DNA from: an uncultured Selenomonas sp. | GTDB taxonomy: Bacteria; Bacillota; Negativicutes; Selenomonadales; Selenomonadaceae | DNA length: 6,281 nucleotides | Direction: 5' to 3' | Assembly (NCBI GenBank): GCA_937981305.1 | Contig: CALJPB010000274.1 | Span: 1-6,281 of the forward strand | Shown: positions 1 through 6,281 of the stretch, in pieces | How the letters are laid out: each line of letters opens with the position of its first letter | How positions within the stretch are numbered: position 1 is the stretch's first letter | Position numbers and translations under genes: made by a program | The notes under the pieces: generated by a model | The model's input: only the letters and a program-made list of their open reading frames with translations | What the model was told of the DNA's origin: nothing | Database searches by the model: none

Positions 1-1013
1 TCCGCATCCCGTGTCGCCCAGCTCGTTGCGATGCGCATGATGGTCACATCGCCCTGCTTCTCCCAGAAGCCCATGCTGACCTCTGCGGAGAGGTGCGCGT
101 GCTGCGCGTCATCGAGCGCGAGGAAGATCTGGTTCGTCGGGCTGTCCACAGCGAGCTGATAGCCCTTCTCCGTGAGTGCCGCGCGGATGCGGTCGGCTGC
201 CGCGACGGCGTGCGCCCCGCCGCGCTCGTAGAGGCCGTCCGTAAAGAGCGTGTCGAACTGGATACCGAGTACGCGCCCCTTCGCCATGAGTGCGCCGCTC
301 TGCTTGACGATGGTGAAGAAGTGCGGGACGGTATCAGGCCTCGGGAACACAACCGCCTCGCCGCAGAGCGCACCGCACTTCGTCCCGCCGATGTAGAATA
401 CGTCCGTCAGGCGGGCAATGGCGGGGAGCGTCAGCTCGTTCGCGGGGCAGCCGAGCGCGTATGCGAGCCGCGCCCCGTCGAGGAAGAGCGGAATGCGGTT
501 CGTGCGGCAGATCGCGCTGATGACCTCCAGCTCGTCCATCGTGTAGAGCGTCCCGTACTCCGTCGGATGGGAGAGGTAGACCATACCGGGGCGTACCATG
601 TGGTCGCGGTTCGCGTCCTCGTGATAGGCACGCAGACACGTCTCGATGGCACGCGCCGTGAGCTTGCCGTCCGTATGCGGCAGAGCGAGCACCTTGTGTC
701 CGCCCGCCTCGACCGCGCCCGCCTCGTGTACGGTGATATGCCCCGTATCGGCGGCAATCACGCCCTCGTAGGGGCGCAGCAGAGATGAGATCACAATGCG
801 GTTCGTCTGCGTTCCACCCGCGAGAAAATGAATCTCTGCACGCGGACTGCGACACGCCTTTCGTATCTTCTCCCGTGCCGCATCGGAGTAGGTGTCCAGC
901 CCATAGCCCGCCGTCTGCTCCGGATTTGTCGCGACAAGCCGCTGCAGGATCTCCGCGTGCGCCCCCTCAAGATAGTCCGAGCCAAAGGACAGCAGTTCGG
1001 GCATCCGTCTCAT
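1..1013 (-). CDS. Low-specificity L-threonine aldolase-type PLP enzyme (3' end cut by window)
   Basis: Probable fold-type I PLP enzyme of the beta-eliminating lyase/threonine aldolase family, cytoplasmic. The expected reaction is cleavage of L-threonine or L-allo-threonine to glycine and acetaldehyde. Reading the minus strand from 1013 gives 337 uninterrupted codons. Visible motifs are AGGTQTN (about residues 65-71, phosphate-binding region), ADTGHITVHEAGA (88-100, with the His expected to stack on PLP), LDGARL (178-183, Asp and Arg of the cofactor site) and YIGGTKCGALCGEA (207-220), in which K212 is the expected Schiff-base lysine. The family usually has about 340-350 residues, so only a short C-terminal piece is missing; the last visible residues are TSWATRDA. 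ATG at 1013 is preferred over the in-frame ATG at 1004 because GGAGA (1021-1025) lies 7 bases upstream of it. The gene is divergent from the chaperone operon with no obvious functional link. Substrate preference cannot be read from sequence; another beta-eliminating lyase activity is possible. Confidence 0.88.
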   Translation of the reverse strand, partial: MRRMPELLSFGSDYLEGAHAEILQRLVATNPEQTAGYGLDTYSDAAREKIRKACRSPRAEIHFLAGGTQTNRIVISSLLRPYEGVIAADTGHITVHEAGAVEAGGHKVLALPHTDGKLTARAIETCLRAYHEDANRDHMVRPGMVYLSHPTEYGTLYTMDELEVISAICRTNRIPLFLDGARLAYALGCPANELTLPAIARLTDVFYIGGTKCGALCGEAVVFPRPDTVPHFFTIVKQSGALMAKGRVLGIQFDTLFTDGLYERGGAHAVAAADRIRAALTEKGYQLAVDSPTNQIFLALDDAQHAHLSAEVSMGFWEKQGDVTIMRIATSWATRDA

Positions 1014-1039
1014 CTCACTTTCTCCAAAAATTCCAACTT

Positions 1040-1075
1040 TATCAAAATTATACCACGTAAGAAGGATTTTGTCGA
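1040..1075 (-). promoter_or_regulatory. Sigma70-type promoter of the threonine aldolase gene
   Basis: On the minus strand, TCGACA (1075-1070, one mismatch to TTGACA) is followed after exactly 17 bases by a perfect TATAAT (1052-1047). Transcription would start near 1040, leaving a leader of about 27 bases that contains GGAGA and then the ATG at 1013. This is the strongest promoter match in the window and suggests housekeeping, constitutive-capable expression. Its -35 box sits in the direct repeat region shared with the divergent operon. Confidence 0.75.
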
Positions 1076-1105
1076 AGAGTTGACGAAATATAAATTAAAT
1101 TTAAG
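1066..1105 (+). promoter_or_regulatory. AT-rich putative promoter region of the chaperone operon
   Basis: The plus-strand operon must be transcribed from this gap or from further upstream, through the oppositely oriented aldolase gene. No box pair is convincing. The candidates are TTGTCG (1069-1074) with TAAATT (1091-1096, 16-base spacer), or an extended AT stretch containing TATAAA (1089-1094) without a good -35. TTGACG (1080-1085) has no acceptable -10 at 16-18 bases. The weak match suggests activator dependence, an alternative sigma factor, or low basal expression. No CIRCE inverted repeat (HrcA operator) is visible between 1014 and 1171. Confidence 0.3.
1069..1087 (+). repeat. Imperfect 8-bp direct repeat, 11-bp period, between divergent promoters
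   Basis: TTGTCGAA (1069-1076) is repeated as TTGACGAA (1080-1087), with 7 of 8 bases identical and the copies offset by 11 bases, about one helical turn. The first copy overlaps the -35 box of the minus-strand aldolase promoter. This could be a tandem operator or chance similarity in an AT-rich gap. Confidence 0.3.
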
Positions 1106-1158
1106 AAAAGTTACGGATACCGCGAAGTTCATCGGATCGGTGCTTTCAAAATACGGAT

Positions 1159-1164
1159 GAGGTG
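1159..1164 (+). promoter_or_regulatory. Ribosome binding site deciding the GrpE-like start
   Basis: GAGGTG lies 7 bases before the ATG at 1172. An in-frame ATG at 1157 has no purine-rich site upstream, and its own codons contain this site. The 1172 start is therefore preferred, giving a protein beginning MEKTEQ. Confidence 0.6.
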
Positions 1165-1171
1165 TGCGTCT

Positions 1172-1525
1172 ATGGAGAAGACAGAGCAGATCTTATTGCG
1201 GCTGATGGTGGAGTCGTGGCGGTTCAGCGGGGTGTTTGACAAGGCGCTTGCGCTGCTGGACGCGCCCATGCAAAAGAAATTTTCGGGACGTGTGCTCTGG
1301 TATCGAAAGCAGCTGAACGACGCACTGGAACAGGCAGGGTATCAGATGCCGGCGTATGCCGGTACAGCATACGATCCGGGTCTGCCGCTGACACCACTCA
1401 ATGCGGATGAGTTTGCAGCGGAGGATCGACTTGTGGTGGACTATATGATCGAACCTGTTCTTTTGGATCGCGAGGGAAATGTCGTTCAGTATGGAACGGC
1501 GATGCTGCGGAGGGCAGAGTCATGA
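1172..1525 (+). CDS. Short GrpE-like nucleotide exchange factor (putative)
   Basis: This is a 117-residue soluble protein (122 residues if the ATG at 1157 is used). The middle and end fit GrpE: a helix RKQLNDALEQAGYQM (about residues 45-59) resembles the GrpE segment ending LLDALEKHGV. It is followed by GTAYDPGLPL (64-73), equivalent to G-x-x-FDP-x-L-H, and then a beta-rich tail with LVVDYMIEPVLLDREGNVVQYGTAMLRR (given here as residues 87-114) that aligns in pattern with the GrpE beta-wing 'Gy-x-x-g-x-vlrpa'. The usual family length is about 170-200 residues; here the long N-terminal coiled-coil dimerisation helices are almost absent, and the His after FDP is not conserved. Translation is coupled to the Hsp70 downstream through an ATGA overlap (1522-1525), which supports a role as its dedicated ADP/ATP exchange partner. 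The homology is read by eye from short motifs, so the assignment is probable rather than certain. Confidence 0.65.
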   Translation: MEKTEQILLRLMVESWRFSGVFDKALALLDAPMQKKFSGRVLWYRKQLNDALEQAGYQMPAYAGTAYDPGLPLTPLNADEFAAEDRLVVDYMIEPVLLDREGNVVQYGTAMLRRAES

Positions 1526-4014
1526 AACAGTACATCGGTATCGACCTTGGCACGACCAACAGTGCGATTTGTTCCTACGACGGTACGTCGCTGCGCGTAT
1601 GGAAAAGCCCCGAGCAGAACGATGTCACGCCGTCCGTCCTGAGCTATGATCGGCGCGGCAACAAGTACGTCGGCAAGCGTGCCTATGATGCCGCGCCGCA
1701 GAACCCGAAGAATACGGCGCAGCTCTTCAAGCGGATGATGGGAACCAAAACGCCGATCCACATCGACGTGCTTGGCCGTGATCTGACGCCGGAGGAGTGC
1801 TCCGCCGAGGTGCTCAAGACCCTGTACGGCTACCTGCCGGAGGAGGTGCGCAGCGATCCCTCCATCGGTACGGTCATCACTGTCCCCGCCGCATTCAACC
1901 AGATGCAGAAGGCGGCAACGCGCGAGGCGGCGCAGATGGCGGGCATCGGACGGGTTGCGCTCATGCAGGAGCCTGTGGCGGCGGTGATGAGCGTCATGCG
2001 CGTGAAAAAGCAGGACGGGCTGTTCCTCATCTATGATTTCGGCGGCGGGACGCTCGATGTCGCCGTCGCGGAGCGCATCGGCGCACAGGTGCAGCTCATC
2101 GCGCACGGCGGGATCGCCATGTGCGGCGGGCGCGACTTTGACCGCGGGATCTTCAGCAGCGTGGTGCGTCCGTGGCTTGCGGAGCAGTTCCACCTGCCGC
2201 AGGACTTCATGAGCGATGTGCGGTACCGCTCGCTGCATCGCCTTGCCCTCTTGGCAGTCGAAAAGGCGAAAATAGAGCTCTCAGGCGCAGAGGAGACGCA
2301 CATCAGCCTCACGGAGTACGAGACACGCACGACGGATCTGGACGCCAGCGAGATCTATCTCGATATCCCGCTCACGCGTGCGCAGGTGGATGCCGTCATG
2401 GAGGAAAAACTGGCGGAGTCGGTCGCACGTGTCCGCGAGATTCTCGCGCAGAACAATCTAAGCGCGGTGGACTTCGAGGATGTCGTCTTTATCGGCGGAC
2501 CGACGAACTACAAGCCCCTGCGCGACTACGTGAGCTTTGCACTCGGCATACCCGCAGGCGTTCCCGTGAATCCGATGACGGCGGTCGCCGAAGGGGCTGC
2601 CATCTACGCCGAGAGCATCGACTGGAGCACACAGGAGCTGACGCACCGCCCCGTGCGCGGCGAGGTGCGCATGGCTGAGGATGCCGTCTCGTTCAACTAC
2701 ATCGCACGCACGGCGGAGCCGCAGGCAAAACTCGCGGTGAAGGTGCAGGGGGATGTCCCCGACGGCGCGGAGTTCGAGGTCACGGGGACGGGGTGGACCT
2801 CGGGCAGATGCGCCCTGCGGCATGGAACGATCGTGACCCTGCGGCTGGACACCGACGGTGCGAATGCGTTCCGCATCACCGTTTACGATCGCTGCGGCGC
2901 TGTCATCCGACAGGAGGACATCGTCATCGAGCGCACGGCGGCGGTCATCTCCGCCATCCCCGCCTCACACTCCATCGGGGTCGAGGTGCTGAAAACAATC
3001 GGGCAGAGCGCGTCCACGCTCGACTGGCTCGTGCGCGTGGGCGACCGTCTGCCCAAAAAGGGACAGCGCGTGTTCAAGGCGGCGCAGGTACTGCGGGCGG
3101 ACAGCGCCGAATCCCTCAACTTTAAGCTCTGGGAGGGCGAAATCGAGGAGCCCGTACAGGACAACCGCTTCATCGGCGTCTTTTCCATCCGTGGGACGGA
3201 TCTCACGGACGGGGTCATTCCCGCGGGCGCAGATCTCGTCTGTGACTACGAGATGCGCGACGACGGCAACATCAGCATCGAGATCTCCGTCCCGCAGATC
3301 GGCGGACTGTTCCGCTCTGCGCGGGAGTTCTACTCGCGGCAGGAGGGCTCGGTGGACTACTCCGCCGAGGACAGCGTCGATGCGCTCCTCGCGGAGGCGG
3401 ACGACGTGCTGGAGCGCATCGAGCAGCTGGAGGGGATGGTGACGGACGAAAAGCTCGGACGTGCACGGACAAGAGCCGAGGCAGCCGCCGACATCGCCTA
3501 CAGCGAGCACCCCGACGCAGAACCTCTGCAGGAGGCTGCCGAGCACCTCTACGAGGCAAAACGCCTCCTGTACGAAGTGCGCAGAGACAACAGCGCGAAC
3601 GTGCGCCGCGCCGAGCTGGACAGGCTGCGCGGCATATATGAGGACGGTGTGCGGCAGTTTGCCTCGGCGGAGGAAAAGCACAGCATCGAGACCCTGCTGC
3701 GCCGTGCGCAGAACGCTGTCGTCCGCCGCGACACCTCCTTTGACGGCTACATGAACGAGGTGCGCGGACGGTGCTACGGCATCCTCTTTACACAGGACTT
3801 CTTTGTCATCGACTGTTTCAAGAACCTCCTGCGCACGGATCCGGCCGCGACCGATCCCGCACGCTATCAGACGCTCGCGGCGGAGGGGATGAACGCCGTC
3901 GCGGCGGGGGACATCAACGCTCTGCGCAAAATCCTCATCGAGATGTACGGGCTCACCGGGGGCGGCGGTTCGGCAGGACGGGCGGACGACTTCGTCAACA
4001 TCCTGCGGAGCTAG
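1522..4014 (+). CDS. Large divergent Hsp70 chaperone with inserted beta domain
   Basis: This is an 830-residue cytoplasmic Hsp70; DnaK has about 610-640. The ATPase domain (1 to about 366) has phosphate-1 IGIDLGTTNS (5-14), a lysine in LFKRMMG (K70) matching the catalytic Lys of Hsp70s, QEPVAAV (149-155), phosphate-2 YDFGGGTLDV (171-180, with D172 and T177) and adenosine loop FIGGPTNYKPLRDY (323-336). Residues about 371-472 form an extra beta-strand-rich region absent from DnaK. A linker-like stretch follows, with SIGVEVL (484-490) equivalent to DnaK SLGIE. A recognisable substrate-binding beta domain (about 491-592) carries LPKKGQRVF and DNRFIGVF. Residues 600-810 are predicted helical, a long lid. 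The tail is Gly-rich (TGGGG, 812-816) and ends DDFVNILRS rather than EEVD. ATG 1522 is set by GGAGGG at 1509-1514 with 7-base spacing. It is expected to bind and release unfolded clients under ATP control, with the flanking genes as partners. Confidence 0.93.
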   Translation: MKQYIGIDLGTTNSAICSYDGTSLRVWKSPEQNDVTPSVLSYDRRGNKYVGKRAYDAAPQNPKNTAQLFKRMMGTKTPIHIDVLGRDLTPEECSAEVLKTLYGYLPEEVRSDPSIGTVITVPAAFNQMQKAATREAAQMAGIGRVALMQEPVAAVMSVMRVKKQDGLFLIYDFGGGTLDVAVAERIGAQVQLIAHGGIAMCGGRDFDRGIFSSVVRPWLAEQFHLPQDFMSDVRYRSLHRLALLAVEKAKIELSGAEETHISLTEYETRTTDLDASEIYLDIPLTRAQVDAVMEEKLAESVARVREILAQNNLSAVDFEDVVFIGGPTNYKPLRDYVSFALGIPAGVPVNPMTAVAEGAAIYAESIDWSTQELTHRPVRGEVRMAEDAVSFNYIARTAEPQAKLAVKVQGDVPDGAEFEVTGTGWTSGRCALRHGTIVTLRLDTDGANAFRITVYDRCGAVIRQEDIVIERTAAVISAIPASHSIGVEVLKTIGQSASTLDWLVRVGDRLPKKGQRVFKAAQVLRADSAESLNFKLWEGEIEEPVQDNRFIGVFSIRGTDLTDGVIPAGADLVCDYEMRDDGNISIEISVPQIGGLFRSAREFYSRQEGSVDYSAEDSVDALLAEADDVLERIEQLEGMVTDEKLGRARTRAEAAADIAYSEHPDAEPLQEAAEHLYEAKRLLYEVRRDNSANVRRAELDRLRGIYEDGVRQFASAEEKHSIETLLRRAQNAVVRRDTSFDGYMNEVRGRCYGILFTQDFFVIDCFKNLLRTDPAATDPARYQTLAAEGMNAVAAGDINALRKILIEMYGLTGGGGSAGRADDFVNILRS

Positions 4015-4020
4015 GCGGTC

Positions 4021-5397
4021 ATGGAGCGCATCGGACGCGGGACGACCCCCGAGTCGGGTCTCGTCCTGCAAAAAAGACTGGACGGCGGCGACGGTTGGAG
4101 CATCCACCGCACCTTTGTCGGCCGCCGCGTCCTCATCGCCACGGCGGCACGCATCGCGCACTGGAAACGGGAGCGGCTGATCCCTGCGGAGATGTTTCGC
4201 CCGATGCCGCAGGAGGAGGGTCTCTGCTATGCCGTCTCCCCGTGCGGGAAACGCCTCGAATGCGTCGCGCACGCCGATACTCCGACCTCCGTCGGAGATG
4301 CGCTCTCCTTTGCCGCCGCGCTCAGGGAGAGCAGGAAATGCACGACGGTGCACTTTGGGGATGCCATCTTCTTTGAGCAGTACTCGCACCTCCTGCCGCT
4401 CCCCGACGGGAGAGAACTGTCGGACGACATCGTCCTCGGCTGCTGGCTGACGGGCGGGGCTGCCGTCTCCGCCTGTGATATCGAGCGCATTCATCCGCTC
4501 ATGACATGGACGAGCGAGGATGCCATACGGGACATCGCCCGCCATGCGGGACTGGATCTGCCTGCGATGGAGACGGTGGAGGAAGTGCCGGAGAGCGCAG
4601 CGGCGGATGCAGACGTGCCGCAGGAGGAGTTCATCCTGTACGGCAGAGAGGAACTGACCCGATTTTTCCGCGACTACATCATCGACATCGTGCGCCGCCC
4701 CGCAGAATATGCGCGTATGGGCATCGACTTCCCGGGGGCGGTTCTCCTCTACGGGCCGCCCGGCTCCGGGAAGACATACGCCGTCGAACAGCTCGCCGCA
4801 TACCTGGGATGGAGCACGCACATCGTCAATGCCGCAAGCATCGGCAGCAAATACATCCACGAGACGAGCCGGAAAATCGCGGAACTCTTTGAGGAGGCGG
4901 CGGCCGATGCCCCCTCCATCGTCGTCATTGACGAGATGGAGGCGTTTCTCGCCGCACGTGACGGCAGTACGCACCAGCACCACACGGAGGAGGTTGGCGA
5001 GTTCCTGCGCCTGCTGCAGACGGCACGCAGGCAGCGCATCCTCGTTCTGGGGATGACGAACCGCATAGACGACATCGACCCCGCCGCACGGCGCAAGGGG
5101 CGGTTCGACCACATCATCGAGGTCGGCCTGCCGTCGGAGGAGGAGATCTGTGCGCTCCTGCAAAAGAAACTCGCGGGGATTCCATGCGCGGTAGATGTCT
5201 CACCCGCGCACATCGCCGCACGCCTCGTCGGCTGCTCCGTGGCAGATGCCGCCTATCTCGTACAGGAGGCGGGGCGCAGAGCCGTGCGCACAGGCAGCAG
5301 CGCCGTCACGCAGGAAATCCTCAGCGCCGTTGCGGCGGAGATGGGCGTGCCATCGGAGAAGCGTCCCATCGGATTTCACGTAGGCAGCAGAGACTAG
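4021..5397 (+). CDS. AAA+ ATPase with unrecognised N-terminal domain, Hsp70-associated
   Basis: This is a 458-residue protein with one classical AAA module at about 205-440. Walker A is GPPGSGKT (245-252). A pore-loop-like GSKYIHET (275-282) carries an aromatic residue where substrate-threading AAA proteins have SKW/Y-x-GE. Walker B is VVIDEMEAF (301-309, with D304 and E305). Sensor 1 is GMTNR (344-348). The second region of homology ends DPAARRKGRFD (353-363), with R358 and R361 positioned as arginine fingers, and GCSVADAAYLV (404-414) covers the sensor-2 helix start. All catalytic positions look intact, so an active ring ATPase is expected. Residues 1-200 match nothing I recognise; they look like a mixed alpha/beta globular domain followed by an acidic Ala/Glu-rich linker (about 184-203), and could bind the Hsp70 or clients. 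No membrane segment or protease motif (HEXXH) is seen. The start lies 6 bases after the Hsp70 stop, with GGAG at 4007-4010, so translation is likely coupled. Confidence 0.88.
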   Translation: MERIGRGTTPESGLVLQKRLDGGDGWSIHRTFVGRRVLIATAARIAHWKRERLIPAEMFRPMPQEEGLCYAVSPCGKRLECVAHADTPTSVGDALSFAAALRESRKCTTVHFGDAIFFEQYSHLLPLPDGRELSDDIVLGCWLTGGAAVSACDIERIHPLMTWTSEDAIRDIARHAGLDLPAMETVEEVPESAAADADVPQEEFILYGREELTRFFRDYIIDIVRRPAEYARMGIDFPGAVLLYGPPGSGKTYAVEQLAAYLGWSTHIVNAASIGSKYIHETSRKIAELFEEAAADAPSIVVIDEMEAFLAARDGSTHQHHTEEVGEFLRLLQTARRQRILVLGMTNRIDDIDPAARRKGRFDHIIEVGLPSEEEICALLQKKLAGIPCAVDVSPAHIAARLVGCSVADAAYLVQEAGRRAVRTGSSAVTQEILSAVAAEMGVPSEKRPIGFHVGSRD

Positions 5398-5402
5398 GGG
5401 GG
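5396..5402 (+). promoter_or_regulatory. Ribosome binding site overlapping the AAA+ stop codon, deciding the next start
   Basis: AGGGGGG overlaps the TAG stop at 5395-5397. Two ATGs follow, at 5403 and 5407. The first opens a nine-codon frame that stops at once (MYAHTGQSV); the second opens a long reading frame and is spaced 4-6 bases from the purine run, so 5407 is the start. Confidence 0.7.
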
Positions 5403-5406
5403 ATGT

Positions 5407-6281
5407 ATGCACACACAGGACAATCCGTTTGACATCCTGGGCGTATCGCCCACCGACCGCAAGAGCGTCATCTTGGAGCGGGCGGAGGAGTGCGCCCTCT
5501 TTGACGAGCCGGAGCGCATCGACCGCGCCAAGGAAACCCTGCTCGACATGAACACGCGCCTTGCCGCAGAGCTGACCTGCTATCGTTCGGAGGGCGCAGA
5601 GGGATATCTGTCCTACCACAGAGTCGGCGCACTCCTCGATCAGATCTATGCCGCCGCCGCACGCGGAGAGAGCTTCGCCGCAGAGATCAATGCACTCGCC
5701 GCGTGCGATGAGACGTATGCCGTGCCGGAGAGCGAGCAATTTTGCCGCCTGCTCGAGGAGATCAAGGCGCACCGCGCGGCGGCGGGACTGCCCGCGCCCG
5801 ATGCCTCTGCCCTGCTCGACCGGCTCGATGCCCTGCGCCGCAGCATCATCGCACAGCTCAAAGAATGCCTCAACGACCTGCCCGCAGCACTCCTGCTCAA
5901 GCGGATGGATGAAATCGCACAGCTTGCAACACACAACGGCACAGCGCGTGCGCCCGTCCTCATCGAAGCCCTGCTCGATATGTACGAGATCGAGACGCGC
6001 CAATTCGCTGATCGGCAGGCGGGCTACATCCGCGCACATCTCACGAAAATGCGTACGGCCGCCCCCGACGCAGTGTATGCGGACAAGAGCCTCACAGAAC
6101 TCTCGGCGTATCTGCACACATGGCAGAACGTCATGCAGCCTCTCCAGATATACTACCGATCCAAGGGACAGGAGCACGCAGCGACGGCGGGCATCTTCGG
6201 TGACCTGCGGGAGACGGCAATCCATTTGCACAACGAGGGACATCGCACCATCCTCGCGCGCCGTCTGCTCACCGTCCCGAT
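5407..6281 (+). CDS. J-domain-like helical protein lacking HPD (3' end cut by window)
   Basis: An uninterrupted frame of 291 codons runs off the right edge, so total length is unknown. The N-terminus NPFDILGVSP (6-15) is a typical J-domain helix I and turn. A helix-II-like segment KSVILERAEECALF (19-32) follows, then ERIDRAKETLLDMNTRLAAEL (given here as residues 37-57), which resembles helix III and the D-x-x-x-R-x-x-Y end of J domains. The HPD tripeptide that triggers Hsp70 ATP hydrolysis, expected around residues 32-37, is absent; the sequence there is FDEPER. The segment is also short. From about 68 on, the protein is predicted nearly all helical with no signal peptide or membrane segment; it is Ala/Leu/Glu-rich and I do not recognise a family. 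It is last in view in the chaperone operon, 9 bases after the AAA+ gene, so it is probably a co-chaperone or adaptor of the Hsp70. Alternatively it is a J-like scaffold that docks without stimulating ATPase activity. Confidence 0.75.
   Translation, partial: MHTQDNPFDILGVSPTDRKSVILERAEECALFDEPERIDRAKETLLDMNTRLAAELTCYRSEGAEGYLSYHRVGALLDQIYAAAARGESFAAEINALAACDETYAVPESEQFCRLLEEIKAHRAAAGLPAPDASALLDRLDALRRSIIAQLKECLNDLPAALLLKRMDEIAQLATHNGTARAPVLIEALLDMYEIETRQFADRQAGYIRAHLTKMRTAAPDAVYADKSLTELSAYLHTWQNVMQPLQIYYRSKGQEHAATAGIFGDLRETAIHLHNEGHRTILARRLLTVP

Noticed and set aside
93..788. 231-codon open frame on the plus strand at the left end
   Set aside because: It is antisense to the threonine aldolase gene, whose PLP motifs are intact; its composition is Arg/Val/Glu-rich as expected of a shadow frame.
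828..1160. 110-codon plus-strand frame running through the intergenic gap into the GrpE-like start
   Set aside because: Its first two-thirds are antisense to the aldolase gene and the rest translates AT-rich promoter DNA. It has no recognisable motif.
1353..1373. Perfect 7-bp inverted repeat CGTATGC/GCATACG with a 7-base loop
   Set aside because: It lies inside the GrpE-like coding sequence, has no T-run after it, and is short enough to be chance; not a terminator.
1486..2238. 250-codon open frame on the minus strand over the start of the Hsp70 gene
   Set aside because: It is antisense to the conserved Hsp70 phosphate motifs, is rich in His/Arg/Ala, and has no domain or supporting context.
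2965..5163. 732-codon open frame on the minus strand across the Hsp70 and AAA+ genes
   Set aside because: It lies antisense to two genes with clear catalytic motifs, shows no recognisable domain, is Arg/Ala/Val/Asp-rich in a low-complexity way, and spans a gene boundary. Long antisense frames are expected in GC-rich DNA.
5200..6243. 347-codon open frame on the minus strand opposite the J-like gene
   Set aside because: The plus frame has a good ribosome binding site, operon spacing and a J-like start. The minus frame crosses into the AAA+ gene and has no recognisable domain.

Overview
The window looks like a chromosomal segment from a GC-rich, low-GC-phylum relative. A Negativicutes such as Selenomonas is my best guess, inferred from the style of the proteins, strong Shine-Dalgarno sites and a Firmicutes-type threonine aldolase; nothing here proves the taxon. 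Coding DNA is clearly GC-rich, while the one intergenic gap (about 1014-1171) is AT-rich and holds divergent promoters.

Layout: (1) positions 1-1013, minus strand: a PLP-dependent aldolase/lyase of the low-specificity L-threonine aldolase type, complete at its start and cut by the left window edge a few residues before its expected end. It has a near-consensus sigma70-type promoter. (2) positions 1014-1171: divergent regulatory region. (3) positions 1172-6281, plus strand: four tightly packed genes (ATGA overlap, then gaps of 6 and 9 bases) that appear to be one operon: a very short GrpE-like protein, a large 830-residue Hsp70, a single-ring classical AAA+ ATPase with an unrecognised 200-residue N-terminal region, and a mostly helical protein that opens with a J-domain-like segment lacking the HPD tripeptide and runs off the right edge.

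Taken together, the operon reads as a self-contained, divergent Hsp70 machine. It has its own presumed nucleotide exchange factor, its own J-like partner and, unusually, its own AAA+ remodelling motor translated directly after the Hsp70. The Hsp70 differs from housekeeping DnaK: an extra beta-rich domain of about 95 residues sits between the ATPase domain and the substrate-binding domain, the C-terminal helical region is long, and the tail is Gly-rich with an unfamiliar end. A plausible role is unfolding, disaggregation or remodelling of a particular set of clients. That is inference; no substrate or regulator is visible in the window. No tRNA, rRNA, CRISPR array, mobile element or convincing terminator was seen.
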